Shown: positions 8,560 through 17,463 of the stretch, one piece after another
Numbering within the stretch: position 1 is the first letter of the stretch
How the letters are laid out: each line of letters starts with the position of its first letter
Assembly: GCA_025462865.1 (NCBI GenBank)
Contig: JAOAPI010000098.1
Location: 47,026-111,025 of the forward strand
Length of the DNA stretch: 64,000 nucleotides
Direction: 5' to 3'
DNA from: Candidatus Sulfotelmatobacter sp.
GTDB taxonomy: Bacteria > Acidobacteriota > Terriglobia > Terriglobales > Acidobacteriaceae
Made by a program: the position numbers and the translations under genes
The notes under the pieces: model-generated
The model's database searches: none
Told to the model about the DNA's origin: nothing
The model's input: only the letters and a program-made list of their open reading frames with translations

Positions 8560-10812
8560 ATGGCTACATCCGCAGGTTCCAAGCCGGCAATAAAAGTCTT
8601 CGTCGCCACCACGGTGATGTTGACCTTCATCTCCTTCTGGCGCGCCGCCGCCATCGTTCTGTCTGACCTTGCATCCTCTGCCTATTACGCGGGCGGCGAC
8701 GCGGAAAAGGTCATTGGCAAGAGCGCCCCCTGGTTCATTCTCGCCGTCATGCTGTTCAGCTATGCGGTTCGGGCCCTCTACATCGAATCGAGCAGCATGT
8801 TCGTGCGCGGCGGCGTTTACCGCGTGGTCAAGGAAGCCATGGGCGGCACCCTGGCCAAATTTTCCGTCTCGGCCCTGCTATTCGACTACGTCCTGACTGG
8901 GCCCATCAGCGCGGTGGTTGCGGGACAGTATCTCGCCGGGTTTATTGAGGACGTTGCCCGCTACTTGGGTCATCCACTTGCCCACTTTCCCGAAAACAGT
9001 TTTGCCGCCATGTTTGGCATTTTAGTGGCGATCTATTTCTGGTGGAAGAATACCCAGGGCATGCACGAATCCAGCCAGAAAGCCCTGCAGATTATGGCCA
9101 TCACAACCGTGATGGTGGTGATCCTGCTGATTTGGTGCGCCATCACGGTGCTGCGCGCGCCAATCCAGTTGCCACCCAACCCTCTGCATCCGGGCGTGGT
9201 CCCCTTGAACAAAGAGTCGCTCGGCTGGCTGTACGGCACCTGGGTCAGTCATTTGACTTTCGTCATCCTGTTTGTTGGTTTCGGACACTCGGTATTGGCC
9301 ATGAGCGGCGAAGAAACGCTGGCTCAGGTAAACCGCGAGATCGCGCATCCCAAGCTGAAGAATCTGGAGAAGACCGGGCTGGTCATCTTTGTCTACAGTC
9401 TCTTCTTCACATCCCTGGTGTCATTTTTTGCGGTGATGATTATTCCCGATCAAGTCAGGCCGGCTTATTTCGGAAACCTTATCGGTGGCATTGTCATGTA
9501 CCTGGTCGGCCCCACCAGCCTGAAACTTCTGTTTCACGGCTTTGTTGTGTTGGTGGGCGTGCTGATTCTTGCGGGGGCTCAAAACACCTCGATTGTCGGT
9601 GCAAATGGCGTCTTGAATCGTGTGGCGGAGGACGGTGTTTTGACTTCCGCCTTTCAGAAGCCGCACCCGCGTTTTGGCACCAGCTACCGCATCATCAACC
9701 TGATCGTAGTGTTGCAGTTGCTGACGATTATCCTCACGCGTGGCAACGTCTTCACATTGGCGGGATTGTATGCCTTCGGAGTGATCTGGAGCTTCGCCAT
9801 GATGTCGCTGGCCGTTCTCGTGCTCCGTTACAAGGAACCCGGAGTGCGGGCTTGGAAGGTTCCCGGCAATATCATGATCGGAAAGCGTGAAATTCCGGTC
9901 GGGGTTGGCATAATTGCCGCGATATTGTTTACCACCGCACTCATAAATCTGTTGACCAAGCGGGAAGCGACGATCGGCGGGGTTGCCTTCAGCCTACTGT
10001 TTTTCGCTATCTTCACCATCTCTGAGCGCCGTGTGCTCAAAGAGCGCCAGGGACGCGTGGAAAACCTGGATCAGTTCCGCGTGTATGGCAATCAGGAACT
10101 GGGCAGCGGCGCCATGGGAGTTCGGCCCGGTAATGTTCTGGTCGCGGTGCGCGATCCTCGCAATCTTTATTACCTGCGCCACATTCTCAGCCACACCGAC
10201 ACTACCAAGCAGGATGTCGTCGTGATGAGCGCGCGACTATACCATCGCGAACCCAGCTTTAGCGGCAGCGCAACCATGGAGGCCAGCCAGGTCTTCGACC
10301 ATTACGAGCAGGAACTTTTCACCGCCGCCGTTGCCGTTGCCGAAAAGGAAGGCAAACCAATCTCGCTCCTGGTGGTCCCGGCCACCGATGTGTTCGAAGC
10401 GATTATGGTAACCGCGCAACGTCTCGGTTCATCCCGCGTCGTTTGTGGTCTCTCGAATAAGCTGACCGCTGACGAGCAAGCCAAGCTTACAGGCGACGCC
10501 TGGGAACGCTTGCCCGAACCTCGTCCGCGAATAACTCTCGAAGTCTGCGCTCCCGATGGCACCGTTCGCGAGTACTCCATCGGTCCACACAATCCCCATC
10601 TTCGTCCGCAGGATGTAGAACTCATGCACCAACTCTGGCTCAACGTCACAACTGATCCCAAGTTCGCGGGAGCTCATCATTATCACATCGTCGCTTTGGC
10701 TCTCGAAGAATTGCAACGCGAGCTCAGCACCGATCAGCGATCCCAACTGCTGCAAAAACTGCACGAAGAAATGAACCGGCGCGATGGCGGCAGCAGCGCC
10801 AGCTCAAATTAA
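8560..10812 (+). CDS. APC-superfamily amino acid permease with C-terminal USP-like domain
   Basis: A 750-aa inner-membrane transporter. Residues about 15-490 make a 12-segment APC core: the first helix lies at ATTVMLTFISFW and later helices include the GAQNTSIVGANGVLNR loop. Residues about 520-750 are cytoplasmic and resemble a universal-stress-protein domain: NVLVAVRDPRNLYYLRHIL, then PISLLVVPATDVFEAIM. APC permeases with such tails are known, and the tail is usually thought to sense nucleotides or stress and regulate the carrier. Substrate cannot be deduced. The gene stands alone between the RDD gene and the convergent SDR gene. Confidence 0.85.
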   Translation: MATSAGSKPAIKVFVATTVMLTFISFWRAAAIVLSDLASSAYYAGGDAEKVIGKSAPWFILAVMLFSYAVRALYIESSSMFVRGGVYRVVKEAMGGTLAKFSVSALLFDYVLTGPISAVVAGQYLAGFIEDVARYLGHPLAHFPENSFAAMFGILVAIYFWWKNTQGMHESSQKALQIMAITTVMVVILLIWCAITVLRAPIQLPPNPLHPGVVPLNKESLGWLYGTWVSHLTFVILFVGFGHSVLAMSGEETLAQVNREIAHPKLKNLEKTGLVIFVYSLFFTSLVSFFAVMIIPDQVRPAYFGNLIGGIVMYLVGPTSLKLLFHGFVVLVGVLILAGAQNTSIVGANGVLNRVAEDGVLTSAFQKPHPRFGTSYRIINLIVVLQLLTIILTRGNVFTLAGLYAFGVIWSFAMMSLAVLVLRYKEPGVRAWKVPGNIMIGKREIPVGVGIIAAILFTTALINLLTKREATIGGVAFSLLFFAIFTISERRVLKERQGRVENLDQFRVYGNQELGSGAMGVRPGNVLVAVRDPRNLYYLRHILSHTDTTKQDVVVMSARLYHREPSFSGSATMEASQVFDHYEQELFTAAVAVAEKEGKPISLLVVPATDVFEAIMVTAQRLGSSRVVCGLSNKLTADEQAKLTGDAWERLPEPRPRITLEVCAPDGTVREYSIGPHNPHLRPQDVELMHQLWLNVTTDPKFAGAHHYHIVALALEELQRELSTDQRSQLLQKLHEEMNRRDGGSSASSN

Positions 10813-10885
10813 GCCGCTCTCCGCGCCGAGCACAACTCCACCCAAAAAGCGTCATTCTCAACCGCTTCGCTTTCATGCAATGCTT

Positions 10886-11782
10886 CTATGTTTTAAGCAG
10901 ATGCTGCAGGGACTCTCGTAGCTCCCGATGCCGAAACGGGTATCCGCTCGAAATCAGCTTGTTCGGCTCAACCTTCTGGCTGGCGAGGAGCAGTTCTTCG
11001 CCCATCTCACCGAACACCGCTTTCACCGCGAACGCCGGCATTGGCAGGATCGCCGGGCGCGACAGGACGCTGGCCAGCGCGCCCGTAAACTCCGCATTCG
11101 TCACCGGCTTGGGAGCGACCATATTCACCGGCCCCTGGAGCAGATCGTTCTTCAGAATGTGATGGATCCCGCCCACCATATCTTGCACGTCGATCCAACT
11201 CATCCACTGCCGGCCATCTCCTACTCTCCCACCCAAGCCCATTTTGAATGGCAGCAGCATGGCACCGAGCGCTCCGCCCCTGGCACTCAGCACGATTCCG
11301 GTCCGTAAGTGCGCGGTGCGAATATCGGCTTGCACCGCGGGCGTCGTGGCTTCTTCCCACTCCTGACACACTTGCGCCAGAAACCCCGTGCCTGGCGCGC
11401 TTTCTTCGGTTAACAACTCATCGGCTCGATCGCCGTAGTAGCCGATCGCTGATCCACAAACGAAAACGTTTGGCTTCTCCTCCGCTCGTGCCAGAGCCCG
11501 AGCCAGATTCAGGGTTCCTGCAATGCGGCTCTTTCGGATCTTTTCCTTCTTGGCTGCCGTCCATCGTCCGAAAATGCTTTCTCCCGCCAGATGGATCACG
11601 GCGTCAAAGCCGGAAACCGCCTCCGGTGCGAGCGGCCTCGCCGGATCCCATGCGATCTGGCCCTCCCCAGTAGTCGTGCCTCGCACCAGTCGCACGACGG
11701 AGCATCCACTGGTACGAAGGGAAGGAAGAAGAGCAGCGCCGATCGGACCTGAGACTCCACTGACAAGAATTCTGGAATTCAT
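10886..11782 (-). CDS. TIGR01777-family SDR epimerase-like protein (YfcH type)
   Basis: 298 aa. The N-terminal Rossmann fold has a nucleotide-binding motif SGVSGPIGAALL at about residues 8-19, giving the GxxGxxG pattern of extended SDRs. The middle shows the family segments VIHLAGESIFGRWTAAKK and the catalytic-type Tyr in GSAIGYYG. The C-terminal about 50 residues form the DUF1731 tail (MPAFAVKAVFGEMGEELLLASQ and onward; the pattern GEMGEELLLASQKV is near-diagnostic). Substrate unknown; homologues include E. coli YfcH and the plant plastid-division factor GC1/SulA. It is convergent with the APC permease. Confidence 0.9.
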   Translation of the reverse strand: MNSRILVSGVSGPIGAALLPSLRTSGCSVVRLVRGTTTGEGQIAWDPARPLAPEAVSGFDAVIHLAGESIFGRWTAAKKEKIRKSRIAGTLNLARALARAEEKPNVFVCGSAIGYYGDRADELLTEESAPGTGFLAQVCQEWEEATTPAVQADIRTAHLRTGIVLSARGGALGAMLLPFKMGLGGRVGDGRQWMSWIDVQDMVGGIHHILKNDLLQGPVNMVAPKPVTNAEFTGALASVLSRPAILPMPAFAVKAVFGEMGEELLLASQKVEPNKLISSGYPFRHRELRESLQHLLKT

Positions 11783-12038
11783 GATCTGGGAAGACGGTCG
11801 TTAGTCATCGGTATCGGCCTCTGTGCGGGGTACCTTCGCCCGCGTATTTAAACTTGGTAATCGTCAAAGTGATCGGCTTCAGTTAAGAAGATGGCACGTA
11901 GCGGTCTCACTTTACCAGTTCGCGGAACATACCAACAAATTCAAGGGCGCACGATCGTTCTAGCGCGCACCAGATTGGGCATGAATTTTCTGAGCGAGAA
12001 ACCCGTTTCGGTGCCCTCATCGAATGGCGATTAGAACG

Positions 12039-13271
12039 TCACCGGCGTTGTTGTGTCCCTGTGGCTGGTTTTGGCGTGAAATAGCGTACGGTAACATCGT
12101 CGCCGATATAGGCAACCCGGGCGGTCCCGACACCCCTGTGCTGCGGAGTCGGTTTGTAGATGAAATGACGCACTGTGACGTCGTCTCCGAAGTGAGCGAT
12201 TTCAATCTGCCCCATCCGCAAGCGGCGCACTCCTGCAATCGACCGAGCCTCATTTACTGGAACTGGGGTGGCTCGGCCTTTATACGTTCGTTCGACCGGC
12301 ACTGTGGTCTCAGGTTGAATCGATCCTTGCTGCTGAATAGCCGTCGATCCCGCAGACTCCGAGGAAGAAGAACTCGAGGACGAAGCCGGCCCTCGGCTGC
12401 TGTAAGCTATCCAGCACCCAAATACCAGAACAGTCGCCAGGGATCCCAAAGCCGCGTTCCGCCGCGGCTTATCCGACGTACTTTCTTTTGCCCTCTGCAC
12501 CATCGTGCTCGCTAGCAAAGCCGACTGCCTGAATACCCGCGACTCCCTGACGCCGGCAACGGCCGATGCGCAACGGTCGTAGAGTGCGTATTTATTGGCC
12601 TGGGAGAATACCGACGGCTCGTCTTCGCGATACACTTCGCTTCGGAAAATGCTCCGCTCAAATGTCCGCGGAAAACGTGACCGTTCCGATGCTGGATTCT
12701 TTTTTCGCGCAACCTTGGAGGCCTGAAGAATAGAAGCCTCGATCAATCCGACCATCAGTCGATAGGTGCGTACTTCGCGGTCCTCGAAGACGTGTGCTTC
12801 GCTGAACAGGACTTCCAGTACGCCGCCCAAGGTTCGTTCGTGATAAATCGGCAAAATCAGGATGGATTTCGCTCCGAACTGCCGGCAAATCGCGCCCTCT
12901 ATGCGCGTATCAGTCTCGGCATTTTCGACACGCAAAATTTCGCGCCTCGCCTGAATGTTCGGTGAGACAGTCAGTGAGGCCGTAACCCGACTCCCTATAT
13001 AGCTGGCGGAGCATCCGCTACCTGCGCGGTAGATAAGATGATCACTCTCAAGCACCCCGATAGCAACCCCGGCGGCATTGGCCACGTCTCGCGCGGAATC
13101 AACGATCAGATGCATCGCAGCCTCTGTGCCGAGCTCTCCTCGCGCGATCAAGCGCTGCATCTCCATGATGGCCGAGAGCAATTGACTGTCGATCTGGCTT
13201 TCCTGCACGGCAAACGCGCTGGCCAGAAGTTGCTGGAGAGATTCGCGGTCAAAGTTGGAATCGGAATTCAT
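12039..13271 (-). CDS. GAF-domain membrane protein with poly-Ser linker and duplicated DDVTVR motif
   Basis: 410 aa. A helical N-terminus (to about residue 45) precedes a GAF domain (about 45-183: VANAAGVAIGVLESDHLIYRA through GGVLEVLFSEAHVFEDREV). A basic linker leads to one membrane-spanning segment (272-290, SLATVLVFGCWIAY). Eight consecutive serines then start a Ser/Gln-rich stretch. The end holds two copies of a short element: FGDDVTVRHF (361-370) and IGDDVTVRYF (389-398). The GAF domain is probably cytoplasmic and the repeats on the other side of the membrane. The ligand and output are unknown; there is no kinase, cyclase or HTH domain. It lies divergent from relA/spoT across 192 bp. 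Confidence 0.75.
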   Translation of the reverse strand: MNSDSNFDRESLQQLLASAFAVQESQIDSQLLSAIMEMQRLIARGELGTEAAMHLIVDSARDVANAAGVAIGVLESDHLIYRAGSGCSASYIGSRVTASLTVSPNIQARREILRVENAETDTRIEGAICRQFGAKSILILPIYHERTLGGVLEVLFSEAHVFEDREVRTYRLMVGLIEASILQASKVARKKNPASERSRFPRTFERSIFRSEVYREDEPSVFSQANKYALYDRCASAVAGVRESRVFRQSALLASTMVQRAKESTSDKPRRNAALGSLATVLVFGCWIAYSSRGPASSSSSSSSESAGSTAIQQQGSIQPETTVPVERTYKGRATPVPVNEARSIAGVRRLRMGQIEIAHFGDDVTVRHFIYKPTPQHRGVGTARVAYIGDDVTVRYFTPKPATGTQQRR

Positions 13272-13452
13272 ACAAGAAACTCTGTGGCGAACGTAATAAG
13301 GTCCGGGTTTTGGATTCGGAAAACGGGAGAGGGGTTACCTGCCGTTTTTCGGATTTTCCACAGACCTACAGAGTCCCGAAAAAGCGCCAGCGCTCGCATG
13401 ACCCCCTTTGCTCACCTTGCCCTCCAAAATGGCCTCGCCCGCGCATGCGGGC

Positions 13453-13458
13453 TATAAT
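13453..13458 (+). promoter_or_regulatory. Perfect -10 box directly in front of relA/spoT (leaderless promoter)
   Basis: TATAAT is followed by only five bases before the ATG at 13464, so the expected transcription start falls on or next to the start codon. No Shine-Dalgarno sequence is present. The -35 region at 17 bp spacing is weak. Confidence 0.6.
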
Positions 13459-13463
13459 CCTAC

Positions 13464-15683
13464 ATGGCGAGCTTGCGCCAACAGATCGCGACCACCGCTC
13501 TTACGCTCACCAAGTTCCGCGAGCTGATGAAGCGGATCCAGGAAAACCGTCCACAAGACGATCTGTCTATTGTTAAGAAAGCCTACGACTATTCTCTGAA
13601 GCACCACGAGGGCCAGAGCCGCGCTTCCGGAGAGCCCTATTTGGTGCATCCTCTGGAAGTGGCCCTGGTCCTGGCCGAAATGAAGATGGACCCGGTCGCC
13701 ATCGCCGCCGGCCTGCTTCACGACTCGGTCGAAGACACCTCCGTCACAATCGTCGATATCCGCAAGGAGTTTGGCGAGCAGGTGGCCCACATCGTCGAGG
13801 GCGTTACCAAGATCAGCAAAATCGACTTCGCCACCCGCGAGGAAGCTCAGGCTGAAAACCTGCGCAAGATGATGCTCGCCATGGTCGATGACATCCGCGT
13901 GGTGCTCATCAAGCTCGCCGACCGCCTGCACAACATGCGCACGCTTGAACACCTGGACCCCGACCGCCAGCGCAAAATCGCCGAAGAGACGCTCGAGATC
14001 TACGCTCCTATCGCCCATCGGCTGGGCATGGGCAAGATTCGCGGCGAACTCGAAGACTTAGGTTTCCTCTTCCTCGATCCATCTGGTTACGAGCAAGTGG
14101 AAAAAGCAGTTAACGCTCGCCGCAAGCAAGGCGAAGCCTTTCTCGCAAAAATGCAGGCAATCATCAGCGACAAGCTGAAAGAGGCGGGCATACAGGCCAA
14201 AGTGGAAAGCCGCATCAAGCGCCTCTACAGCATTCATAAGAAGCTGCAGCGCCAGCACATTGCTGTCGATCAGGTCTACGACCTTTTTGCCATGCGCATC
14301 GTTACGCGCTCGTTGCAGGATTGCTATGCGGTTCTCGGCATCATCCACAACATCTGGCGCCCGGTCCCAGGCCGCATCAAGGATTTCATCGCCATGCCGC
14401 GGCCGAACTTCTACCAGTCGCTGCACACCTCGGTGATCACAGAAGACGGAACTCCGTTCGAAATCCAGATCCGCACCGAAGAGATGCACAAGATGGCGGA
14501 GGAAGGCATCGCCGCGCACTGGAAATACAAAGACGGCCCGGTCTCGGCACAGGACGAGCAGCGCCTGGCGTGGCTGCGGCAAGTGGTGGAATGGCAGCGC
14601 GACGTCAGCGATCCCAATGAATTCCTCTCAGCTCTCAAAGTCGATCTCTATCCAGAAGAGGTTTACACCTTCACGCCAAAAGGCAAAGTAGTCGTTCTGC
14701 CGCGCGACGCCACCCCAATCGACTTCGCCTACACAATTCACACTGAAGTCGGGCACACCTGCGTAGGCGCCAAAGTCAACGGTCGCATGGTGCCGCTGCG
14801 CCATAAACTTCATTCTGGCGACATCGTCGAGATCATCACCCAGGCTGGACATAAGCCCAGTCGCGACTGGCTGGGCCTCGTCAAGTCATCACGCTCGCGC
14901 AACAAGATCAAACACTGGCTGAACGTGCACCAGCGCGAGCGCTCCATCGAAATCGGCCGTAAGCTGATTGAAAAAGAAGCGCGCAAGTACCGTATCCCGC
15001 TGAAAGAGATCAAAGATGAGGATTTGCTAAAAGTCGCGGGCGGCTATGGACTGGGCAAAATCGACGATCTGATGTCCGGCATCGGCTATGGAAAATATTC
15101 TGCGCGGCAAGTGCTGGCTCGATTATTGCCCGCTGGAGCCACCCCTTCCATGGCGGGCGACATCGAAGCCGAAGGCCTCTCCAACAAACCTGGCGCCATA
15201 GCCAGCGTGGTGCGCCGCGTCTTTGGCGACCACAACGCCATCATGGTCAAAGGCCAGGGCGATATGCTGGTCTACCGCGCGCGCTGTTGCAACCCTATTC
15301 GCGGCGAAAGCATTGTCGGCTACATCACACGCGGCAAGGGAGTAGCCGTCCATGCCGTCAGCTGTCCCAACATCACCAACCTGATGTACGAACCGGAACG
15401 TCGCATCGACGTCGAGTGGGCGCGCGACGACAGCACGCCCACGGCCTACCCGGTTAAGCTCACGGTCTACTGCGACGATCGTTTCGGAATGCTGAAAAAT
15501 ATCACCAGCGTGATCGGCGACGCGCAAAGCAATATCCGCAACATCGGAGCACGTACCGCCAATAGCCAGGCCAGCGTAGAGATCGTCCTCGACATATCCG
15601 ACCTTAAACACCTCGAACAAATCATGGCAGGCCTGCGCAAAATCCCCGGCGTGCACGAAGTCCAGAGACTCCAGAAAATCTAA
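13464..15683 (+). CDS. Bifunctional (p)ppGpp synthetase/hydrolase, RelA/SpoT family
   Basis: Makes and degrades the stringent-response alarmone (p)ppGpp. 739 aa with the full long-RSH layout: HD hydrolase domain (His62, then the LLHDSVEDT motif with His86-Asp87), synthetase domain with RIKD at residues 304-307 and the PNFYQSLHT and IQIRTEEMH motifs, TGS domain (about 395-458), a helical/Cys-containing region (RARCCNPI), and an ACT domain at the end (about 660-735). The RxKD form of the synthetase motif is that of bifunctional Rel/SpoT enzymes; monofunctional RelA has ExDD. The intact HD motif also argues for hydrolase activity. Translation appears to start without a leader. RidA follows 114 bp downstream, separated by a dispersed repeat. 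Confidence 0.95.
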   Translation: MASLRQQIATTALTLTKFRELMKRIQENRPQDDLSIVKKAYDYSLKHHEGQSRASGEPYLVHPLEVALVLAEMKMDPVAIAAGLLHDSVEDTSVTIVDIRKEFGEQVAHIVEGVTKISKIDFATREEAQAENLRKMMLAMVDDIRVVLIKLADRLHNMRTLEHLDPDRQRKIAEETLEIYAPIAHRLGMGKIRGELEDLGFLFLDPSGYEQVEKAVNARRKQGEAFLAKMQAIISDKLKEAGIQAKVESRIKRLYSIHKKLQRQHIAVDQVYDLFAMRIVTRSLQDCYAVLGIIHNIWRPVPGRIKDFIAMPRPNFYQSLHTSVITEDGTPFEIQIRTEEMHKMAEEGIAAHWKYKDGPVSAQDEQRLAWLRQVVEWQRDVSDPNEFLSALKVDLYPEEVYTFTPKGKVVVLPRDATPIDFAYTIHTEVGHTCVGAKVNGRMVPLRHKLHSGDIVEIITQAGHKPSRDWLGLVKSSRSRNKIKHWLNVHQRERSIEIGRKLIEKEARKYRIPLKEIKDEDLLKVAGGYGLGKIDDLMSGIGYGKYSARQVLARLLPAGATPSMAGDIEAEGLSNKPGAIASVVRRVFGDHNAIMVKGQGDMLVYRARCCNPIRGESIVGYITRGKGVAVHAVSCPNITNLMYEPERRIDVEWARDDSTPTAYPVKLTVYCDDRFGMLKNITSVIGDAQSNIRNIGARTANSQASVEIVLDISDLKHLEQIMAGLRKIPGVHEVQRLQKI

Positions 15684-15691
15684 GAGTAGTT

Positions 15692-15715
15692 GCCAGTGGT
15701 CAGTGTCCAGTGGTC
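15692..15715 (+). repeat. Dispersed ACCACTG repeat, copy 2 (reverse orientation)
   Basis: GCCAGTGGTCAGTGTCCAGTG, just after the relA/spoT stop codon, is the reverse complement of the ACCACTG repeat found in front of the BCCP and nadC genes. Confidence 0.6.
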
Positions 15716-15797
15716 GTGTCCCGCATCGCCCTCACCCGCTGGGCTTGGGCGTTTGACTTCATCCGCTTGCATCTGCGTTAATCAGAAGTAGATTCCT

Positions 15798-16175
15798 ATG
15801 CGCGAAATCATATCCACCAAAGATGCCCCACAAGCCATTGGCCCCTACTCCCAAGCCATCAAGGCCAATGGATTCATATTTACCTCCGGACAAATCGCCA
15901 TCGATCCCTCGACTCAGCAAGTTGTTACCGGAGACGTCGGCGCTCAAACTGAACGTGTGCTGCGCAACCTTTCGGAAATTCTGGAAGCCGCCGGCAGTGG
16001 CCTTGGCAAAGTTGTTCGTAGCACCGTTTTTCTCAAGGACATGAACGATTTCGCCGCCATGAACCAGGTCTACGGCAAATATTTCAGCTCCGCCCCTCCA
16101 TCTCGTTCCACCGTCGAAGTCGCCCGCCTGCCCAAGGACGTACTAGTGGAAATCGACGTAATCGCCCTGGAATAA
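15798..16175 (+). CDS. ridA: RidA family enamine/imine deaminase
   Basis: Hydrolyses reactive 2-aminoacrylate and other enamine/imine intermediates released by PLP enzymes, protecting those enzymes. The 125-aa protein matches the family from end to end: [13 protein letters not shown] near the start, [10 protein letters not shown] with Ser30, and [11 protein letters not shown] near the end. Arg103 and Glu118 correspond to Arg105 and Glu120 of E. coli RidA, the substrate-carboxylate and catalytic residues, so deaminase activity is expected. It stands between relA/spoT and the FKBP gene on the same strand. Confidence 0.95.
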   Translation: MREIISTKDAPQAIGPYSQAIKANGFIFTSGQIAIDPSTQQVVTGDVGAQTERVLRNLSEILEAAGSGLGKVVRSTVFLKDMNDFAAMNQVYGKYFSSAPPSRSTVEVARLPKDVLVEIDVIALE

Positions 16176-16180
16176 AAATG

Positions 16181-16221
16181 CATTACCCTGTGACCTCTGT
16201 GTCCCCTGTGGTAAAGATTTT
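16181..16221 (+). repeat. Dispersed CTGTGGTAAAGATTTT repeat (copy before the FKBP gene)
   Basis: ATTACCCTGTGACCTCTGTG, then CCCTGTGGTAAAGATTTTTT. Near-identical text precedes valS (44189-44230) and lies at the hslU 3' end (61565-61606). Confidence 0.7.
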
Positions 16222-16244
16222 TTGGTCGTGAAGAGGAGGCAAGA

Positions 16245-16715
16245 ATGACCAAGTACATCGCAGTAATCGCAATCGTCGTCGTGCTCACGGCTGTATTCGT
16301 CCTGGCGCAAACCGCAACAAAGAAGTCAGCCGCCGTCCCTAATACCCATGCTCCCACCAAAGTTACCGGCGATGGTGTCAGAAATCCCTCAGGGCTGGTG
16401 TACTGGGACATCCGAGTCGGCAACGGTGCCGCCGCCAAAGAAGGCAGCCGCGTACGTGTGCACTATACGGGTTGGCTGACCAATGGGAAAAAATTCGACA
16501 GTTCAGTCGATGCCGGCAAGCCGTTCGATTTCACCATCGGCAACGGAGAGGTAATCAAAGGCTGGGAAGAAGGAGTTGCTGGTATGAAAGTCGGCGGCAA
16601 GCGCCAATTGCGCATTCCACCCGCCTTGGGTTACGGAGCCGAAGGCACTCCCGGTGGCCCCATTCCGCCCAATGCAAATCTGATTTTCGATGTGCAGCTA
16701 TTGCAAGTGCAATAG
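16245..16715 (+). CDS. FKBP-type peptidyl-prolyl cis-trans isomerase, exported or membrane-anchored
   Basis: 156 aa. The N-terminus (IAVIAIVVVLTAVFVLAQ, about residues 5-22) is a signal peptide or anchor, so the enzyme works outside the inner membrane. A linker leads to one complete FKBP domain (about 50-155) with RVRVHYTGWLTNGKKFDSS, FTIGNGEVIKGWEEG and PPALGYGAEG, which carry the usual aromatic and Asp active-site residues. A strong ribosome site, AGGAGG six bases before the ATG, fixes the start. Its role would be proline isomerisation in secreted proteins, complementing the parvulin at 1.4-2.5 kb. Confidence 0.93.
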   Translation: MTKYIAVIAIVVVLTAVFVLAQTATKKSAAVPNTHAPTKVTGDGVRNPSGLVYWDIRVGNGAAAKEGSRVRVHYTGWLTNGKKFDSSVDAGKPFDFTIGNGEVIKGWEEGVAGMKVGGKRQLRIPPALGYGAEGTPGGPIPPNANLIFDVQLLQVQ

Positions 16716-16736
16716 AAACAGGCGGAACAAAATTCA

Positions 16737-16757
16737 GAAGGAAGCATGCCTTCCTTC
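16737..16757. terminator. Hairpin between the convergent FKBP and rpmB genes
   Basis: A perfect 8-bp stem, GAAGGAAG / CTTCCTTC with loop CATGC, lies between the two stop codons. A T-rich stretch follows on the plus strand only after about 30 bases, so this is a possible rather than a textbook bidirectional terminator. Confidence 0.5.
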
Positions 16758-16796
16758 GTGAACCTTAGTGTCCTTTGTGGTTAGTTTGTTTTTACT

Positions 16797-16985
16797 TTAA
16801 GCCTTAACCACTTTGCCGCTGCGCAGGCAGGACGTGCAGACGCGCATCCGCTTCGTAGTAGCACCCACACGGGCATGCACCGGACGCAGATTCACGTTCC
16901 AGCGCCGCTTCGTAACGTTATGGGCGTGGCTGATGCGGTTTCCAAATTGCGGCTTCTTGCCGCAGATATCACACTGTTGTGCCAT
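16797..16985 (-). CDS. rpmB: 50S ribosomal protein L28
   Basis: Large-subunit ribosomal protein, 62 aa. It has the family segments GNRISHAHNVTKRRWNVNL and KRMRVCTSCLRSGKV. Two CxxC pairs (Cys5/Cys8 and Cys50/Cys53) make it the zinc-binding (C+) form of L28. It is transcribed alone, convergent with the FKBP gene. In this organism L28 is not next to rpmG in the visible sequence. Confidence 0.97.
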   Translation of the reverse strand: MAQQCDICGKKPQFGNRISHAHNVTKRRWNVNLRPVHARVGATTKRMRVCTSCLRSGKVVKA

Positions 16986-17244
16986 GACTGCTTTGGATCC
17001 TTTCAGAGGCTTGACGGAACTACCATTCTACCGGATTTACCCCCTCGCCGACAATTCGGGGTAATGGTGCGGTTGATTTCGGGAGCATTATTCAGAAGGC
17101 GTCATCCCGAAACCCGGCGTACTTCAGCCGGTGAGGGATCTCGCGCGTATCTCCCGGACGCGCCGTCGCTATGCACTATCCTCCATCCCCCGGGTGAGAT
17201 AAACTATCCCCATATTCGCGGTACTAGCAGCGAGGAGGGAAGTC

Positions 17245-17382
17245 ATGTCCAGCCGTGGCAAAGCAACTCTGGTGGAAAGCGCGCTTCTTCTGGCCTTGAT
17301 GGGAATTTTGGCCGGAGCTATCGGAGGCCTGGCGGTCGGAGCCGCAACCAGTCCTAAAAATGCCTCAAGCTCTTCTCGCTAG
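17245..17382 (+). CDS. Small hydrophobic membrane peptide (45 aa)
   Basis: Too short for routine ORF calling but well supported: GAGGAGGGA lies four bases before the ATG. The peptide starts MSSRGKATLVES, followed by one Ala/Leu/Gly-rich transmembrane segment (about residues 12-33, with GxxxG-like spacing in LAGAIGGLAVG) and a short Ser-rich end. No family is recognised. It sits alone between rpmB (divergent) and the DUF971 gene. GxxxG-rich small membrane proteins often oligomerise or bind a partner membrane protein, but no function can be assigned. Confidence 0.6.
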   Translation: MSSRGKATLVESALLLALMGILAGAIGGLAVGAATSPKNASSSSR

Positions 17383-17463
17383 GCAATAGGCGTCCCCAAC
17401 AAGATCCCGCGCCGGATATTCGTCCAGGCCTGCCGCGCTTTCGCCGTATGCGATACTGAAACC

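Noticed and set aside
13452..14018. Long antisense frame inside relA/spoT
   Set aside because: Codon-bias shadow of a conserved gene; similar long shadows occur in valS (44397-45506) and nadC (47024-48217).
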